A stretch of DNA of 14,910 bases from UPXZ01 sp047973025. Its GTDB lineage: Bacteria; Bacteroidota; Bacteroidia; Bacteroidales; Paludibacteraceae. The position numbers and the translations under genes were made by a program. The first letter of the stretch is position 1. The number at the start of each line of letters is the position of its first letter. Below, piece by piece: positions 1 to 8,096 of the stretch. The DNA lies in contig JBKEBE010000090.1 in the NCBI GenBank assembly GCA_047973025.1, positions 1 to 14,910 of the forward strand, in the 5' to 3' direction. The notes under the pieces are model-generated. The model was not told where the DNA came from and did not search any database. It saw nothing but the letters and a program-made list of their open reading frames with translations.

Positions 1-2
1 AA

Positions 3-595
3 GTACAAAAATGGTTGGATGAAGTCTACCCAAACATCATGGCAGTTGCCTCGGCTGAAGGATCCGAGTTTCATTGGTAAGGTGAATCGGGCGTAATTAA
101 TAATTTCACTCCTGGAAGATGTTATGCCCCCAAAGGCAAGACACCGGTAAAAGAGAGTATGTCCCAACGATTTTCAACAAACATGATATCCGCTGTAACC
201 AATCAAGGGAAAGTACAATTTATGATCTATTGCGATACAATGAACTCGGATAAGTTCATCGAATTCTTAGAGCAGTTGATTCAATCAAGCCACAAGACAA
301 TATACGTCATATTGGACAATGTAAGAGTTCATCACAGCAAGCCTGTAAAAGAATGGGCGGAAAAGAACAAGAAGAAAATCGCCTTGTTTTTTCTACCATC
401 GTATTCGCCGGAACTGAATCCCGATGAATACCTCAACTGAGATCTAAAGCAAGGCATGTCTATGAAGAAGTCGAGTCGCCAAAAACAAAAGAAAAATTAC
501 AAAGCAACGTGCAAGAGCATATGCAAATGTTGGTGGAATCTCCCGAAAGAGTGAATAAATATTTTAAACACAAGTCTATTGAATATGCTGCCTAA
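3..595 (+). pseudogene. Decayed IS630-family transposase (5' end outside window)
   Basis: This is the C-terminal half of an IS630/Tc1-type DDE transposase, entering from the left edge. The reading frame shows VQKWLDEVYP, then FHW-stop-GESG, then YAPKGKTP, then the second catalytic region VILDNVRVHH and the third region SPELNPDEYLN. It is broken in three places. There is an in-frame TAA at 78-80 and a TGA at 438-440. A frameshift near 460-475 moves the rest into another frame (ESPKTKEKL to the natural end KSIEYAA, stop at 593-595). The family motif W-G-D-E-x-G reads W-stop-G-E-S-G here, so the first catalytic Asp appears to be Gly. The second Asp and the Glu are still visible. The element cannot make active transposase. 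Terminal repeats and target-site TA cannot be judged because the left end is missing. Confidence 0.9.
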
Positions 596-596
596 A

Positions 597-791
597 TTTC
601 CGTTATATAGACGTCGGGTTAATAATTATGTTGAAAAATATGTAGGGCGAAATCATTACCAAACAGCTTGCAGGTACTTGCGAAGAATGAAAAAACTTGG
701 AGGAAGCGAGCGAGTAAATGAGTTGATCGAATTATTCAAGAAACAGTACCCACAGCGTAAAGCATTAATGGACGAAATAACAAGAGTATAA
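597..791 (+). pseudogene. C-terminal stub of a probable SWIM zinc-finger protein
   Basis: About 64 codons are open up to TAA at 789-791 with no plausible start of their own; the frame only continues upstream into the IS630 remnant. The peptide is basic and helical, with YRRRVNNYVEKYVGR, then HYQTACRYLRRMKKLGG, then a tail KKQYPQRKALMDEI. That tail and the 'Y..A...L..MK.L' pattern resemble the extreme C-terminus of bacterial SWIM-type zinc-finger proteins (family resemblance from memory, not searched). The zinc-binding part is absent. The most likely story is that the IS630 insertion or a linked rearrangement removed the rest of the gene. Alternatively it is the tail of some other helical DNA-binding protein. 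Confidence 0.45.
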
Positions 792-796
792 AGTGC

Positions 797-1040
797 CAAC
801 ACTCGACAGTCAAACACTTTGCCAAGCCACACAGGCCAAAGCTCTAACTCAAGTTTGGCAAAGAGTATGTCTCTTCAACCGCACGATTAATACGACCGAC
901 AAACAAATGACCTAAGATGAACACCGAAGCGATAACATTACCTATACGCAAGCACGGGGTTCGTGCTTCGTAGGATAGTTAAGCGGTAAATTTAATGTTC
1001 AGTTCTTCGTGGGAAGTTCAGTGGGTAAAATCCCTGCCTG
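797..1040. other. Non-coding block rich in inverted repeats (possible structured RNA or dispersed repeat)
   Basis: No convincing gene lies between 792 and 1121. Two groups of complementary segments stand out. First, ACACTTTGCCAA (814-825) faces TTGGCAAAGAGT (855-866), complementary at 11 of 12 positions. Second, a nested structure spans 934-999. AACATT/AATGTT (934-939 with 994-999) and ACC/GGT (940-942 with 985-987) enclose a hairpin whose arms are ACG-c-AAGCAC (946-955) and GTGCTTCGT (963-971), nine pairs with one bulged C and the loop GGGGTTC. A short direct repeat GTTCAGT follows at about 997-1020. I do not recognise a known RNA family. It could be an ncRNA, a mobile repeat, or the remains of an integron-like or IS end. 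Confidence 0.4.
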
Positions 1041-1121
1041 TGTATAGCTGAAAACCAATATATTCCGTTAGACTACATCAAACACAAGGAAAAAAGAATA
1101 ATCATTAAAATCTACATTAGT

Positions 1122-1310
1122 ATGGAAAAAGAATTAAAAATCAAAATCAACAAAGGTGGACCCTATTTAGTTTCCGGCGAATTTAAGCTGGTTTTACCAT
1201 CGGGCGAGGAAAAAGAGATGACCGGCAACACCTTTCTTTGTCGATGCGGACGGAGCGGTAAAAAACCGTTTTGCGACGGAAGCCACAAGAGTTTTCCGTT
1301 TGACGAGTAA
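1122..1310 (+). CDS. Small CDGSH iron-sulfur domain protein
   Basis: A 62-residue protein that is essentially one CDGSH domain. The signature C-x-C-x(8)-C-D-G-S-H is complete: Cys40, Cys42, Cys51 and His55 (LCRCGRSGKKPFCDGSHKSF). In this family three Cys and one His hold a redox-active, acid-labile 2Fe-2S cluster, as in mitoNEET. The N-terminal 38 residues form a basic strand-rich lead-in (KIKINKGGPYLVSG) seen in bacterial single-domain members. No signal peptide or membrane anchor is present, so it should be cytosolic. The physiological partner of bacterial members is not established. The gene stands alone between the structured non-coding block and its own terminator hairpin at 1325-1366. 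ATG at 1122 follows an A-rich leader without a Shine-Dalgarno sequence. Confidence 0.92.
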   Translation: MEKELKIKINKGGPYLVSGEFKLVLPSGEEKEMTGNTFLCRCGRSGKKPFCDGSHKSFPFDE

Positions 1311-1324
1311 GTACCGTACAACAC

Positions 1325-1366
1325 AGCTTCGTTTCGGTTGTGTCAAACCGAAATGAAGCTAATTTT
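1325..1366 (+). terminator. Probable intrinsic terminator after the CDGSH gene
   Basis: A 15-bp inverted repeat (1325-1339 and 1346-1360) with a 6-nt loop, all paired except one G-U wobble, is followed by AATTTT. It starts 14 nt after the CDGSH stop codon. The U-tract is short, so efficiency is uncertain. It could act in both directions or be an mRNA-stabilising hairpin. Confidence 0.6.
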
Positions 1367-1401
1367 CCGGTCTAAAAATGCTCATCTCGAAAAATAATCC
1401 T

Positions 1402-1409
1402 TAAATTTG
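1402..1409 (+). promoter_or_regulatory. Candidate recX promoter, -7 box TAAATTTG
   Basis: TAAATTTG matches the Bacteroidota -7 consensus TAnnTTTG fully. It would place transcription start near 1413, about 20 nt before the recX ATG. The matching TTG at -33 is poor (only TG near 1379), so the site is plausible rather than proven. Confidence 0.45.
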
Positions 1410-1432
1410 CGAAATACATAATACTACTTCGT

Positions 1433-1897
1433 ATGAAAAAGTTGTATTCTTTCGACGATTTGTTGCGCAAAGCGGCTTCCTATTGTTCCATATCAGAGCA
1501 CTGTGTGTCTGAAGTGGAAGCAAAACTAAAAGTATGGGATGTAAGTGAACCCGACAGAACCAAGATTATCGAAAAATTGCAAATCGATGATTTTATCAAC
1601 GAGAAAAGATACGCCGGTTCGTTTGCCGGGGATAAATTTCGTTTCAATAAATGGGGAAAAATAAAAATCTCGCTCGCGCTTCGCGAAAAAGGTATTGACA
1701 AGCAATTAATTGCCGACGCGGTACAAAAGATTGACGAAGGAGAATACGAAGAATTGCTGGCGACACTACTTCAGAACAAAGTGAAAACGCTAAAGTACAA
1801 TTTTGAGTACGAAAAACAAGGAAAACTGTTTCGTTTTGCGCAGAGCCGTGGATTTGAAAATAACGTGATAGAACGAGTTATTCGAACGATTTACTAA
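1433..1897 (+). CDS. recX: Regulatory protein RecX
   Basis: A 154-residue, all-helical protein of the RecX family, which binds RecA filaments and inhibits their strand-exchange and coprotease activity. Family features are visible. The N-terminal repeat AASYCSISEHCVSEVEAKL is a Bacteroidota-style version of 'R.ys..EL..kL'. It is followed by the core LQIDDFINEKRYAGSF with the basic helix FNKWGKIKISLALREKGI (about residues 50-88) and a third repeat ending RGFENNVIERVI. Length is typical of short RecX proteins. recA is not adjacent. The gene ends convergently on the antiporter gene: its TAA (1895-1897) overlaps the antiporter's TAG by two bases, so no intrinsic terminator separates them. ATG 1433 is the first start after the -7 box. 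Confidence 0.9.
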   Translation: MKKLYSFDDLLRKAASYCSISEHCVSEVEAKLKVWDVSEPDRTKIIEKLQIDDFINEKRYAGSFAGDKFRFNKWGKIKISLALREKGIDKQLIADAVQKIDEGEYEELLATLLQNKVKTLKYNFEYEKQGKLFRFAQSRGFENNVIERVIRTIY

Positions 1898-4257
1898 AAT
1901 TCTTCCAAACTTTCCGGTTCCATTCCTTTTTTAACCAATTCCTGACTCAATTTCATCTCCCCTTTGGAAAATCGACTTATTTTTTTATTGATAATCAGCG
2001 TTGATGGAATATTTCTCAAAATTTGCGGATGATCTTCAAGCAATAAATCCCACGTCTGATAACTGATCATCATAAAGTTGTATTTATGCAAATTAACACT
2101 TTCGATATTATCTATTTTCGTGATTTTCACACGAGAACGATAGTTTTCAAGCAGTATCCGTAACCCTTCCGCAATACTTTCATTCGTTTTGTTTGAATTT
2201 GTCAAATCCAAAATCTGTACCGAAACATCGCTGTTGTTCCGCATAATTCTCCGGGTATACCGTAGCACGAAATCGTCTCTTTCATCACTTACCACAAAAA
2301 CCGTAACACCGGTTATTCCTTTGTAATCCCGATTGATAAATACGCCGACACTACTCGTGCTGTTTTCGATAAAATAGCGTGTTTTGTCGTGTAGCAGTGT
2401 GCCGGGATAAAGAATGGACTTATCGCGTATGAGTTTATCAATGAGCTTATCGAGCCAAGGCACTTTTTCCAACAGTATCTTCGGAGTTCCCGATGAATCT
2501 TTACTCAGTTGAATCCCCCCGCCGACTAAGAGAAAATCATAATGCTCATTATTTACGATACTCACAATTTCATTTTCAACATTATCAGCCACACGGTATT
2601 CGGTCGTAATCGGAATTTGAAGTTTTTCTGAAGTCTTTTGAATAGCCAAAAAACTTTCTGCCGCGTACTGTTCGCTATAAATCGGGTGTAAATCGGTTCC
2701 GGCTGTGATGTGCAACACGTTTACCGCCAACGAGTTTCTGGCTCCGTCAAGTACTTTCTTGGCTACGCGAAGCAGGTTGTCGCCACTCGCCGGATTGCCA
2801 AGAGCAATGAGTACGCGGAAAACATCTTCTTGGACTTGCATTGCTTCGTCCGATTTTTTAACAGGGAAAATCTTTTCAATAAAATGAAGCATCGGCGTAG
2901 TCATAAAGGTAGTAACCAACGCCATGATAACGAGTATGACAAAGACAACCGGAGGCAGAATACCCATTTCCAACCCGATATTCAGCACTATCAACTCCAT
3001 CAGTCCGCGGGTATTCATCAGTACGCCAAGGGACAGGCTGTCGCGCCACGATTCGCCAACGGCGCGAGCTGCGATAGCACTTCCCCCCAATTTGCCGGCA
3101 ATAGCAATCACGACAAAAACCAAGGTCAATATCCATAGGGATGGCGTATTCAGCAGTCCGATTTCGGTCTTCAGACCGGTATAAACAAAGAATAGCGGTA
3201 ATAACAAGGAGACGGAAAGATCTTCTATCTTATCAATCATCAGTTTACGGAATTTTGGAAGTGGCGGCATGATTAAACCGGCCATGAAAGCACCAAACAG
3301 AGCGTGTATGCCCAAAAGTTGTGTGGTGTAAGCTGAAATGATAAGTATCAAAATGAAAAATCCGAAAATACTTTTGTTCATCAACTCTTCGTTTTGATAA
3401 ACATCGCCAATCCGCTTGATAAACGGTCGAACGACAAAAAGCATCAGTACGATGTATAGCAGTGTAAAGAGAAGCGTATAGATAGAACTCGTCAAACTGC
3501 CGGTTTGTGCGATAGCTATCACGGCTACGAGCAGTACCCACGCCGTAACGTCGTTGATGGCGGCACTTCCTATGCTTATGGTGCCGAGATGTGTTTTGGA
3601 TAATCCTTTTTCTTGTACGATACGAGCGAGTACCGGAAAAGCGGTAATACTCATGGATATGCCGATAAATAGGGAGAAGGATGTAAAGTTAGAATTTGGC
3701 GGAGAAAAATCGACGTAGATGGCATAAGCTAGTCCCATTCCTAAAATAAAGGGAACAATGATACTGGACTGGCTGATGATAAAGGTGCTTTTGAATTTTT
3801 CTTTCAATTCGCTCAAATTCAGATCTATACCAATGGTAAACATGAATAGGATCAATCCGATTTGACTAATAATGTACAGGCTGTCTAACGACTCGGGCGA
3901 GAATAGAAAATTGTAAACGTCGGGAGATACGGCTCCCAGCAGGGATGGACCCAATACGATACCGGCAAGAATCTCGCCGATGACCGACGGTTGTTTTATT
4001 TTGGTAAAAAGCGCGCCAAAAATACGCGAAACGATAAAAATGGCGATGATTTGTAAGAGTATCATCGCCGCCGGCTCCACGAGATTATGAAATGTCAGCG
4101 TTTTGAAGAGTGCGAACGGGGCTTCCGTGCCGAACGCGGAACTTCGATTCAATGTAGCATCCAACGCGCCACCTTTTGTAATCAGCACATACGCTACAAT
4201 ACCGAAAATAACCAGTATCAGTGTGAATACAAGCCAAGATTTGTCCTTTTTGAGCAT
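1894..4257 (-). CDS. CPA2-type Na+(K+)/H+ antiporter with C-terminal USP-like domains
   Basis: A 787-residue inner-membrane protein. Residues about 8-26 form a first hydrophobic helix. Residues 60-460 form the Na+/H+ exchanger core with many membrane segments and hallmark stretches: IKQPSVIGEILAGIVLGPSLLG (residues 87-108), LFMFTIGIDL (137-146), and AFPVLARI (206-213). The ion-binding pair Asn235-Asp236 lies in AAINDVTAWVLL, and a conserved Arg417 in MNTRGLMELIV. Residues about 475-787 are soluble, with two units resembling universal-stress-protein folds (starting near RVLIALGNP and GVTVFVVSD), an arrangement known from CHX-like antiporters. Asn-Asp rather than Asp-Asp at the active site is usually taken to favour electroneutral exchange; which cation it moves is not readable. 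It is last in a five-gene minus-strand run, 79 nt after nadE, and overlaps recX tail to tail. Confidence 0.9.
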   Translation of the reverse strand: MLKKDKSWLVFTLILVIFGIVAYVLITKGGALDATLNRSSAFGTEAPFALFKTLTFHNLVEPAAMILLQIIAIFIVSRIFGALFTKIKQPSVIGEILAGIVLGPSLLGAVSPDVYNFLFSPESLDSLYIISQIGLILFMFTIGIDLNLSELKEKFKSTFIISQSSIIVPFILGMGLAYAIYVDFSPPNSNFTSFSLFIGISMSITAFPVLARIVQEKGLSKTHLGTISIGSAAINDVTAWVLLVAVIAIAQTGSLTSSIYTLLFTLLYIVLMLFVVRPFIKRIGDVYQNEELMNKSIFGFFILILIISAYTTQLLGIHALFGAFMAGLIMPPLPKFRKLMIDKIEDLSVSLLLPLFFVYTGLKTEIGLLNTPSLWILTLVFVVIAIAGKLGGSAIAARAVGESWRDSLSLGVLMNTRGLMELIVLNIGLEMGILPPVVFVILVIMALVTTFMTTPMLHFIEKIFPVKKSDEAMQVQEDVFRVLIALGNPASGDNLLRVAKKVLDGARNSLAVNVLHITAGTDLHPIYSEQYAAESFLAIQKTSEKLQIPITTEYRVADNVENEIVSIVNNEHYDFLLVGGGIQLSKDSSGTPKILLEKVPWLDKLIDKLIRDKSILYPGTLLHDKTRYFIENSTSSVGVFINRDYKGITGVTVFVVSDERDDFVLRYTRRIMRNNSDVSVQILDLTNSNKTNESIAEGLRILLENYRSRVKITKIDNIESVNLHKYNFMMISYQTWDLLLEDHPQILRNIPSTLIINKKISRFSKGEMKLSQELVKKGMEPESLEEF

Positions 4258-4336
4258 GCGCGGGATAGATTGAATTTTTACCCAAGCCTAAAATAACTAA
4301 AACGAATCGACGACGAAAATAGTTCTCAAAAAAATC

Positions 4337-6280
4337 TTAAAATTCGAACGCGACGGCATCACTCGGCATACGCCAGTCGCCGCGAGGCGAGAGGTTAATA
4401 CTTCCGACCTTGGGTCCGTCCGGTACGCAAGAGCGTTTGAATTGTTGCTGAAAAAAACGTTTAATAAAGAGTTTTAGCCATTTTTCAATAATTTCTGTCG
4501 GATATTTTTCGGCATAAGCATTTTGTGCTAAGAATAGAATCTTTTCAGGTGTAAATCCGAAGCGAACGAAATAGTACAAGAAAAAGTCGTGCAGTTCGTA
4601 AGGACCAACGATATCTTCCGTTTTTTGACTAATCTCACCGTTTTCGTTTCCGGGAAGCAATTCCGGACTTACAGGCGTTTCAAGCACATCGGTTAGTATC
4701 GAGCCTGATTTTTTATCCAGCTGTTGTGCTGCCCAGCCTACCAAATAACGGACAAGTGTTTTCGGCACACCGCTGTTTACGCCGTACATGGACATGTGGT
4801 CGCCGTTGTAGGTTGACCATCCGAGTGCCATTTCGGATAAGTCCCCCGTACCCACAACCAATCCGTTATGCTTGTTTGCCAAATCCATCAAGATTTGCGT
4901 GCGTTCGCGGGCTTGTACATTCTCGTAGGTTACGTCGTATGTATCCGGATTGTGTCCGATGTCTTTGAAATGTTGTAGGGACGCTTCTTGGATGCTTATC
5001 TCCATCAAGGATATTTCCAGCGACTTCATGAGTTCAATGGCGTTGGTGTATGTCCTGTCGGTAGTGCCAAATCCGGGCATGGTTATTCCGAGAATTCTTT
5101 TTCGATTGTAACCCAATTTGTCAGCAGTTCTCACGCTGACCAAGAGTGCCAAGGTACTGTCTAAACCGCCCGATATGCCGATGATTAACTTTTCAGAATG
5201 GGTGTGTTGCCAGCGTTTAGCCAATCCGCTCACTTGGATGGAGAATATCTCGTGACAGGCTTCATCACGTGCTTCTGCCGGCGGAATAAAAGGATGCGGA
5301 TGGAAAGCACGATGCAACTTTAAATCGTCCTTCTCTTGCTCAGACGAGTAGGCTTCAATGTCTATTGTCCGGTATTTTTCCGGTTGTCTTTCGTTAAAGA
5401 AGTTACTGTTTCGAATCCTATCGGCTTGTAAACGTTCAATATCAATCTCGCTTATAATCAGTTGTGGCTCAAAACAAAACCGATCACTTTCCGCCAGTAT
5501 TTTTCCGTCTTCGACAATGAGTGCGTTACCTGAGAACACCAAATCGGTCGTTGATTCGCCGTGTCCGGCGGACGTGTAAACGTAGCCTGCATGACAGCGG
5601 GCGGATTGCTGTTCGACGAGTTGTCGGCGATAGACGTGTTTGGCTGTCAACTCATTGCTTGCCGAAAGATTGAAGATGATTTCGGCACCGTTGATTGCCA
5701 AATATGAGCAGGGTGGAATAGGCATCCACAAGTCTTCGCAAATTTCAATGGCAAACGAACAGGAATTGAATCGGAAAACAGAATTTGTGCCGAATGATGT
5801 TTTTTGTCCCGCAAGTTGGATGTAATCCGTTTCATAGCCTTTGCCGGAAGCGAACCATCTTTTTTCGTAAAACTCGTTGTTATTCGGAAGATTTATTTTG
5901 GGAACGACACCGATTATCTCGCCTTTATGAAAAACGACAGCCGCGTTAAAAATCCGGTTGTCTTTTCTGACCGGCATTCCCACGATACTTATGATATCGA
6001 GAGCAGCCGTATTTTTTGCTAATTCCGCCAACGTGTTTTCAGCGTCATCCAACATTTTTTTTTGGAAAAACAAATCGCCACAGGTGTACGCGGTAATGCA
6101 CAATTCCGGAAAACATACAATCTTTACGTTTTCAACGTCCGCTTTTTCAATCAATTCTTGAATTTTTGAACCATTGAAAGCGCAATCAGCCACCTGCAAT
6201 TCGGGGATAGCGGAAGCGACGCGTACAAAGCCAAGACTTTCTAATCCTTTAATCGGAAGTTTTCTATTGTGTTTTTCCAT
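4337..6280 (-). CDS. nadE: Glutamine-dependent NAD+ synthetase
   Basis: A 647-residue two-domain enzyme making NAD+ from deamido-NAD+ with ATP, using ammonia released from glutamine, in the last step of NAD biosynthesis. The N-terminal nitrilase-fold glutaminase carries its full triad: Glu59 (CFPEL), Lys128 (VPKINLPN) and Cys181 (IEICEDLW). The C-terminal synthetase domain has the ATP-pyrophosphatase P-loop SGGLDS at 370-375 and the downstream LVVGTGDLSEMALGW and KVGSINLSPRGDWRMPSD stretches. Length is typical of this long form. The first ~17 residues (MEKHNRKLPIKGLESLG) precede the point where homologs usually begin (GFVRVASAIPE), but no better in-frame ATG is seen and ATG 6280 is kept. It lies 77 nt after the DUF2721 gene and 79 nt before the antiporter gene, so cotranscription is possible but not required. 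Confidence 0.97.
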   Translation of the reverse strand: MEKHNRKLPIKGLESLGFVRVASAIPELQVADCAFNGSKIQELIEKADVENVKIVCFPELCITAYTCGDLFFQKKMLDDAENTLAELAKNTAALDIISIVGMPVRKDNRIFNAAVVFHKGEIIGVVPKINLPNNNEFYEKRWFASGKGYETDYIQLAGQKTSFGTNSVFRFNSCSFAIEICEDLWMPIPPCSYLAINGAEIIFNLSASNELTAKHVYRRQLVEQQSARCHAGYVYTSAGHGESTTDLVFSGNALIVEDGKILAESDRFCFEPQLIISEIDIERLQADRIRNSNFFNERQPEKYRTIDIEAYSSEQEKDDLKLHRAFHPHPFIPPAEARDEACHEIFSIQVSGLAKRWQHTHSEKLIIGISGGLDSTLALLVSVRTADKLGYNRKRILGITMPGFGTTDRTYTNAIELMKSLEISLMEISIQEASLQHFKDIGHNPDTYDVTYENVQARERTQILMDLANKHNGLVVGTGDLSEMALGWSTYNGDHMSMYGVNSGVPKTLVRYLVGWAAQQLDKKSGSILTDVLETPVSPELLPGNENGEISQKTEDIVGPYELHDFFLYYFVRFGFTPEKILFLAQNAYAEKYPTEIIEKWLKLFIKRFFQQQFKRSCVPDGPKVGSINLSPRGDWRMPSDAVAFEF

Positions 6281-6357
6281 ATCAACATCAATTTTAGGGT
6301 GTTGTGAATTCGAAATGCGGCTATTGTTTTTAACCTTAGTAGAACTTGCATATATGA

Positions 6358-6756
6358 CTAAGGGGTGGTTTCCATATCACTTAAATGAATTTTTATGGAT
6401 TTGGACGAGATGTTAATTTCCCAAACTGAGAGTGTCAAAGAGAGTATCAGTAGCAACAAAGCGACGGCAAAAACAACTACGGCTGTATTTTGCCAACCGA
6501 TGTAAATCAAGAACATCGTAACAACGCATAATAAAAGGCTCGCTGTACCATAAAGTTGCATTTGACGGGTAAGTTTCAGCCGTTTTTTTAAGTTCTCAAT
6601 CTGGGCTTTGGTAACGCTGGATTTGTCTTGCAGGTATTTGTCCTTCAAACTTCTAACGAGAGAAGTATAGGCCAGAAAACGATTGGTAAATGCCAGTAAA
6701 ATCAGCGATATGGCTGAGAAAAGTACAGATGGCGTGATGAGTGTAAGTTCTTCCAT
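6358..6756 (-). CDS. DUF2721 family membrane protein
   Basis: A 132-residue integral membrane protein matching the DUF2721 family in pattern. The N-terminal hydrophobic helix is ITPSVLFSAISLILLAFTNRF with the family-like 'TNRFL...LVR.L' (about 6-36). A basic cytosolic helix IENLKKRLKLTRQMQLYG follows, then two closely spaced membrane helices and a short acidic tail. Function is unknown. An upstream TTG at 6798 would add 14 residues and overlap the fprA stop. I prefer ATG 6754-6756 because it is preceded by the purine-rich AAGAAGA and starts exactly at the family-like MEELTLITPSVLF. The start lies 35 nt downstream of the fprA stop on the same strand, so the two are very probably cotranscribed. 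Confidence 0.75.
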   Translation of the reverse strand: MEELTLITPSVLFSAISLILLAFTNRFLAYTSLVRSLKDKYLQDKSSVTKAQIENLKKRLKLTRQMQLYGTASLLLCVVTMFLIYIGWQNTAVVVFAVALLLLILSLTLSVWEINISSKSIKIHLSDMETTP

Positions 6757-6791
6757 TCTTCTTAAAAACACTTGAAACTTGATTTGTTTTT

Positions 6792-8006
6792 TTAGCAATC
6801 CGGATCTTCAACTTCCGGTGTACGGAGCAACTCTGCCAATTTTTTCCCCAAGTGGATACACTTGAAATAATTATTTTCTTTCAAGCCCATTTTTTCTTCC
6901 ACGCTATCATCAACGACACGCCATTTCATATTTTCACCAAATTCTCTCAATTTCTTGTTGGAAACTCCCGCCCAAGAAGAAGAACCAAAATGAGCAAAAT
7001 CTCTTTTACGGATTGTACGAAGCGCTATTTTATGAAGGAGAGAACCGATTTCCGGGTGTAAATCGTTGCAATAGGTTGGGCTTCCGATAACCAATCCCTT
7101 GAATTTGAATATATCTCGCAATATGTAGGAAGCATCCGACTTGGACGCGTCGTGTATGATTACATTTTTGATTCCATTTTGTACTAAGCCTTGCGCTACG
7201 GCTTCCGCCATGCGTTCCGTATTGCCGTACATGGAGCCGTAAACCACAACTACGCCTTCGACGCCTTCATAGCGACTAAGTCGGTCGTAAATGTCTACTG
7301 TTTTGGAAACGTATTTTTTCCAAATAGGTCCGTGAGTGGCACAAATAATCCGAATGTCAACCGAAGTGAGTTTTTGCAATGCTTTTTGTACGGGAGAACC
7401 GTATTTTCCCACAACGTTGGCATAATAGCGGTACATTTCACTCCAATATTTTTCCAAATTAATCTCCGAATCCATTACTCCGCCGTCAAGTGAGCCAAAG
7501 CATCCAAACGCATCGCCGGAGAAAAGCACTTTCTCGTTTTGATCGAATGTCATCATCGTTTCGGGCCAGTGTATCATAGGGGTCAGGTAAAACTGAAGGG
7601 TGTGCGCGCCGAGCGAAAGGGTTTCTCCATCGGCTATTTCCAACACATTGTCGTCAATGGCATAGTATCCGTTTAGCATTTCCAGTGTTTTCTTGTTGCC
7701 CACAATGGTCGCGTTGGGATAGTATTTTCGGATTAACGCCAATGAACCGGAATGATCGGGTTCTATGTGGTTAATAATTAGATAATCAATAGGTTTATCT
7801 TTTAGTTGGGATTGGATTTTAGCGATAAATATATCCCCGAATGAAATATCGACGGTATCAATCAACGCGACCTTTTCATCGACAATCAAATAAGAATTGT
7901 ACGAAATGCCGTAAGGTAGGGGAATCATGTTCTCAAATTTCGATTTCGTGCGGTCATTTACGCCTACGTAATAGATGTCTTTTGCAATTTCTGTGTTTGT
8001 GTACAT
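6792..8006 (-). CDS. fprA: A-type flavodiiron protein (FprA-like O2/NO reductase)
   Basis: A 404-residue soluble protein with a metallo-beta-lactamase-fold diiron domain and a C-terminal flavodoxin domain, the class A flavodiiron architecture without a rubredoxin extension. All diiron ligands are visible: His80, Glu82 and Asp84 in NHIEPDHSG (His85 next to them), His146 in MIHWPET, Asp165 in FSGDAFG, and His225 in ATHGPIW. The FMN-phosphate loop is YGSMYGNTERM (256-266). Family members reduce O2 to water and/or NO to N2O with electrons from rubredoxin or a similar donor, protecting anaerobes. No rubredoxin or reductase gene is in the window. Which gas is preferred cannot be told from the sequence. 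ATG 8006 gives a start that fits homologs. It is followed at 35 nt by the DUF2721 gene. Confidence 0.95.
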   Translation of the reverse strand: MYTNTEIAKDIYYVGVNDRTKSKFENMIPLPYGISYNSYLIVDEKVALIDTVDISFGDIFIAKIQSQLKDKPIDYLIINHIEPDHSGSLALIRKYYPNATIVGNKKTLEMLNGYYAIDDNVLEIADGETLSLGAHTLQFYLTPMIHWPETMMTFDQNEKVLFSGDAFGCFGSLDGGVMDSEINLEKYWSEMYRYYANVVGKYGSPVQKALQKLTSVDIRIICATHGPIWKKYVSKTVDIYDRLSRYEGVEGVVVVYGSMYGNTERMAEAVAQGLVQNGIKNVIIHDASKSDASYILRDIFKFKGLVIGSPTYCNDLHPEIGSLLHKIALRTIRKRDFAHFGSSSWAGVSNKKLREFGENMKWRVVDDSVEEKMGLKENNYFKCIHLGKKLAELLRTPEVEDPDC

Positions 8007-8096
8007 GTATTGTGTTGTTTATAAATTTTCAATTCTGTAAAAAAACGAACTCAAAACGACTCCAAATAGCTCTCTTTGTGTTGAAAAATCAGCGTG

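Noticed and set aside
438..440. TGA in the IS630 transposase as possible recoding (Trp or Sec)
   Set aside because: A TAA stop, a frameshift and loss of a catalytic Asp in the same gene make simple decay the better explanation. The other genes here end normally and show no TGA reassignment.
2705..3541. Several 60-140 codon open frames on both strands within the antiporter gene
   Set aside because: They are out-of-frame shadows of a convincing 787-residue membrane protein and show no family motifs.
6757..6798. N-terminal extension of the DUF2721 protein from TTG 6798
   Set aside because: It overlaps the fprA stop and adds residues not typical of the family; ATG 6756 has a purine-rich site.
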